Assembly: GCA_009599575.1 (NCBI GenBank)
Contig: VWND01000080.1
Span: 248,001 to 312,000 of the forward strand
DNA from: Blumeriella jaapii
Lineage: Eukaryota; Ascomycota; Leotiomycetes; Helotiales; Drepanopezizaceae
Reading direction: 5' to 3'
Length of the DNA stretch: 64,000 bases
In this document: in pieces, positions 60,116-64,000 of the stretch
How the letters are laid out: each line of letters opens with the position of its first letter
How positions within the stretch are numbered: position 1 is the stretch's first letter
Notes under the pieces: generated by a model
Databases searched by the model: none
Seen by the model: only the letters and a program-made list of their open reading frames with translations
What the model was told of the DNA's origin: nothing
Program-made: the position numbers and the translations under genes

Positions 60116-61430
60116 TAATTCTATTATGGGTACCAGTGTTCATGAACGGTAGAATATTAGAGCGAAAAAGTCACTGTTGAAAGAGCGTGACTAAATCGGG
60201 AGGAAACCCCGCCATGATTCCAAATCCAGCAGCCATTGAAGAGGTGATTGGATAGGTCTAGTCTAGTTTCTTGTTCAAATCTGCGATCCACGATGACATG
60301 CAAGACGAGCCTTGGGTTGCCAATCTTCCGTTTCCAAATTGAAAGTCGGTTTTGAGGCTTGTATGTATATTCTATGTACTATGTATGTATGTATGTATGT
60401 ATGTATGTACTATGTATGTATGTATGTACTGTTTGTAAGATGTCACCCGTTTAAACGCTATCAGCCGACGCAACTGCACAGTACCGTACAGTATCGTGCT
60501 GTGCTGTGCTATGCTGTGCTTGCTGTACGCCACACACAACACACCACAGCACAACACAACACAAAAACGCTTCTGGCTGGCAGCGACGTCAATGGATTCC
60601 AGGCCGAATGAATCGCTTGATTCGGAACTGGGGGGAAGGGGGGAATCCGCACGCGCTGTGGAGAGACGATGTCTTGCGTCCGTCGACTTCGCGGTCGGTG
60701 GGATGGGACTCCCGCCGCACCGCGCAAACGCGTCGACGTGTGCGGAAACAAGCCAGTCTCTACAGTATCACACGGTGACCTGGCTCCACGGTGGAGAACA
60801 GGTCTACTACGATGGATGGGACGGGTTGTGTGGGCTTGTTGGTCCCCTGCGATGTGTCGCCGTGGTTGCGTACTCGGTACAGTACTGGGGAGAGAGGAGC
60901 GCTCGCCTTCTCTCGAGTGAGTGAGTGTCTCTGGGGGGGGGGGGGGTTCTGCGCAACGACGTGCGGTCGAGGGGAACTGGTGATTTCGCCTCTTTCTCCG
61001 TCTCCATCCGGAGAGGCGGTGATACTTGTTGGAGCAGTTCAATTGTGACTCTTTCGACGACGACGACGACGAAACGAACCAATCGCCCTGTCCAACGACC
61101 TGGGCGCGGAAAGTACGGAAGGTCCCTTTGTCGTGCTTAGGTGCTTGCATGGAAGACGGGGATACGACGCAAGCGAGGGTTGTTGATGTCTGATTTCAGG
61201 CTGGCTGGATGTTTTAAGTCGCGGTGGACTTCCTGAACCCCCAAATAACTTTTCCGTCGAGAGGCCTTCTTCTATGGACTACTCGATTGAACACCTCACT
61301 GAGAGGGGGAAACAGTGAGGAGAGCGCGTGTCCAGAATCCTCGCTCCTTCCTAGAGCGTTTGAAATTTGGGCGCCGCGAAGATATCCTAATCGCCAGAAG
61401 GACTAGATAAAGTCTCTCTTCGGGTCGAAG
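60116..61430. other. Gene-free region with short repeats
   Basis: Contains a TATG repeat (60365-60430), TGTGC/ACAAC runs (about 60494-60565), GTACAGTA motifs (about 60484 and 60880) and a G run at 60936-60947. Frames on both strands lack motifs. No gene supported. Confidence 0.5.
60365..60430. repeat. (TATG)n microsatellite
   Basis: TATG units in two blocks separated by TACTATG. Confidence 0.9.
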
Positions 61431-61488
61431 AAAGTGGGGTGTGAGGAAGATGGGAAACAACCGTTGTCAAGATGGCTGAGATACTGTA

Positions 61489-62049
61489 GGAACAGGCGAA
61501 CTGACAAGACAGCCGAAGCAGAACCATCATTCATTCCACAACTCCGCCCTTCTGCCCACCGAGCTACAGAGCCAGGTCTGGGAATACGCCGTCCTACAGT
61601 ACCACCGCCAACACCCTTTGCGCACCCCATCGCCGAGACGCAGCACAGCATCGTCACCTCGCACCGCCGCGAGCCACACTACTTACCTACTCATCGGAGT
61701 CCACGGCCGCGGCTCTCCATCCCCCAGCCTCGATCGAGACAGCCCCCAAGACCTTCTCGGCGTTGTCCCAGCACCCGTATCTCGCGCGGGCCAACCCACC
61801 CCCGTACGGTCGCCGCACACTTCTTCCCGCCCGATCCAGCCGCTTCTGCACGTGTGCTCGCTCTCGCGGGCGCTCTTCCAGAGGAGATGGCATTCCACAC
61901 TCCCGGGCTATCTGAGGCCGGCGATGGCGCGGACGGGGAAGTGGGTGTTGCGGACCCCGAGGGTTGGGAGGAGCAGAGCAGCCAGGGATACTGGTGTTGG
62001 TTGGGACCGAGGGAGCCGTGCGGGCCGGTGGGAGAGTGGTGTACTGTAG
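61489..62049 (+). pseudogene. Possible 2EXR-domain protein fragment
   Basis: One plus frame, open from the putative splice acceptor ACTGTAG at 61482-61488 to the stop at 62047-62049, reads SFHNSALLPTELQSQVWEYAV and, about 90 residues later, PIQPLLHVCSLSRALFQRRW. Both match the fungal 2EXR pattern (F..LP-ELR..IWE-A, then LL-VC-ESR...). No ATG precedes the first block in frame, so an upstream exon would be needed. The usual later motif (IYF.P..D.LYL) is not seen, and the remainder is Arg/Pro/Ser-rich. It may be a decayed gene, a gene with an unfound first exon, or chance. I give low confidence. Confidence 0.35.
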
Positions 62050-64000
62050 AAATAGGCGGGAGAGGAGGGAGGGGGTATGTGTTGACGTTTGTGTGATTTA
62101 GTGAGTTTCGCTTACTTCGGAGGGAAATGGGAGAATGGAAAAGCCTAATGTCGTACAGTAGATGGTGCATGATGGAGGTCTTCTGGAATTCCTGTCTGTG
62201 GACACTTGAAACGGCGCATGGACGTGTCACAGAAGATCAGACTGCGCTCAGATCAAGAAGAAGGTAGTGAGAGAGAGAGAAAGAGAGTGAGAGAGAGAGA
62301 AAGAGAGTGAAAGAGAGAGAGAGAGAGAGAGAGAAACGTCTGATCTCTCTCTCCAGATTGTTGAGATTTGATGCTACTGTAATCGTTCGTGATCGCTTGC
62401 AAGATAACGGATATGACCGAGGGCTCGGATCCGCGCTGCAAACCTAGTTCAACCATGGAAGAACGAACAGCCTCATTTGAGCAGACGCAAAAAAGTAAAC
62501 AACCAATCAACAAGCGACCATTAGAGTAAACATCAACATGAAGTCTGCCAACCTTAAGACCACCAAGCTTGAAATTTTGTAACCTCAAGTCCTGGCCGTT
62601 TTGCAGCTGCAGAAGTTGCACTACACATCTAGCTTGCTTGCAGCAAGCAACGTTTGGGAACAAGGTTTGATTGCGCGCCGCGATAGTGGGCTGAAGTTCT
62701 CGCCGAGGACGAGGGAGAAGTGGAGATTTTGGCTCCCGCCTGCTGCGAAGACGTGTTGAGCTCGACATAAAGGAAGGGTGCGCAGAAAAGGTTATGAGCA
62801 TGCTGCAAGAGGAGGGTATTCTACCGTACCACGTAAACGAAAAGCCAGGCTATTTGTAAGGAAGACTAGAAGAAGGGGACGAAGAAAAGAAGGTCGGCAA
62901 AAACGCGCAACAGTCCGGACGGCAGCTGGACAGTCACCGCGACACGCAAAAGCAAGGTTTCCAGAAGTTCGGAAGACAAATGAGCAGAAAAGCACGTACT
63001 GCGATGTAGGTAGGTACTGTAAGAGATGAGCAGCTGGTCTCGCACCGTCCGCCAGGTGCACACATCCAAGTCCCCGTGTACGGGTGAGCGACGTTGGCTC
63101 TCGCTGACCCCGACCCGACCTTAAAATGAAGCTCGCCGTGCAGATGTCTCGGCGCCAATCCTGCACCCGAATAATTGTAAACTGGGCCTGCGTGGCGCCG
63201 ACGGCCTGGAAACGTTTCCGGCCATGCGACATGTACACAGAGTAGTGGCAAGATTTCCCTGCCCCGCGCACAGCACTGTTTGACGAGGCCGCGTTCGGGC
63301 CTTGGAAGCTCTGGAGATGCATCCAATGATGGGACGAATGGCTGGGGGGGCTCTCGTGACAAGTTGCCGCTCTCCTATTGTACTGTGAGGGAGGACGAGG
63401 ACGAGGACGAGGACGAGGAGGAGGAGGAGCTATACGAATTGCTTGCTTCCCATGGCGATGTACATACAGTTCAGTACCTCCGGGAGCACAGCGCTTGGAC
63501 TGGACGGAGTCGACATGGGTGAAACGAGGTGAGGGCTCCGTGTAATGTGACGTGGAAGAAGTACGAAAGTACCATAGATAGCCGACGGCATCGGCTCTGT
63601 TTGTTGACTCTCCCTCCCGACCTGTTGTGCTCGCTTAACTTGCCGACGCAGGGAAGATGGCTACGAAGGTTATTACCATCATGCAGTGCCAAAAGCTACT
63701 ACAGGAGCATGCTGGACCCTTTCCATGAATCGTTCGTCCGCGTCTCTCACTGAGTACATCTCGCCTCCGCAAGTCGCTCCACGTCCACAATTTGTCAGCC
63801 GCCTAGTCGGAACGGTACGTACTACGCACGCCGGTCTCTGAGGCGCGGCCGGCACAGCAGCACGCATCGCCGATGACATGGACGCCTGTCCGGCAGCGAT
63901 CCCGAAAGCAACCTGACGCAAGGGTTCGACAGCAAAAAAGAAAGGCCCAAGCACGAGACCTCGGGCCCTAGTCTAAGATCCTCGACCAAAAGGCTCCCGG
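62050..64000. other. Gene-free end of window
   Basis: 1.95 kb with a (GA)n tract and GAC/GAG repeats at about 63390-63430. Frames up to 182 residues lack domains, signal peptides or consistent splicing. A gene with ends outside the window cannot be excluded at the right edge. Confidence 0.45.
62266..62336. repeat. (GA)n microsatellite
   Basis: About 70 bases of GA units with AAAGAGTGA interruptions. Confidence 0.93.

Noticed and set aside
61434..62096. 220-residue plus frame
   Set aside because: Pro/Arg/Ser-rich with no family text; the competing frame at 61489-62049 carries the 2EXR-like motifs.

Overview
This is nuclear DNA of a filamentous ascomycete fungus (Pezizomycotina). Genes are split by many short GT-AG introns of about 46-60 bases. 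The gene set is typical of the group: Bax-inhibitor-like protein, Cdc11/AspA-type septin, ApsA/Num1, fungal copper amine oxidase, CTI6-like PHD protein. Intergenic DNA carries CTAC/GTAG and TTTC tracts and a RIP-like decayed transposon. I assembled 18 protein genes by joining exons in frame, plus one tRNA candidate, one Tc1/mariner transposase relic and one possible 2EXR-domain remnant. Family names come from motif recognition, not from searches.

Layout. 1-11.2 kb is compact: ceramide synthase (cut by the window start), Bax-inhibitor protein and septin on the minus strand; a PROPPIN (HSV2-like) on plus; the IST3 splicing factor on minus; dynein light intermediate chain on plus. 11.2-17.6 kb has no gene: microsatellites and the transposase relic. 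17.6-19.3 kb holds a fungal regulatory-type protein on minus, followed by 3.9 kb of low-complexity DNA. At 23.2-26.6 kb a short-chain dehydrogenase and a signal-peptide membrane protein diverge. At 28.2-31.7 kb isovaleryl-CoA dehydrogenase and the methylcrotonyl-CoA carboxylase beta subunit lie head to head on about 0.3 kb, two steps of mitochondrial leucine breakdown. 34.3-37.9 kb holds a small Cys-rich secreted protein and a copper amine oxidase with a peroxisomal C-terminus. 40.0-43.5 kb is an importin. 45.1-49.9 kb has a divergent pair, a fungal CxxC protein and a CTI6-like PHD protein. 51.4-59.1 kb has another, CWC24 and ApsA/Num1. 59-64 kb is repeat-rich and gene-poor.

Themes. There are two nuclear/dynein-positioning genes (dynein light intermediate chain, ApsA), two pre-mRNA splicing factors (IST3, CWC24) and a leucine-catabolic pair. 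They are otherwise ordinary housekeeping genes. The oddities are five separate one-base reading-frame breaks in otherwise conserved genes (mostly in G/C runs, so consensus errors are the first suspicion), three GC-AG introns, a 19-copy 15-residue repeat in ApsA, and a palindromic TACAGTA/TACTGTA motif scattered through non-coding DNA. I saw no CRISPR array, biosynthetic cluster or obviously new multi-gene system.
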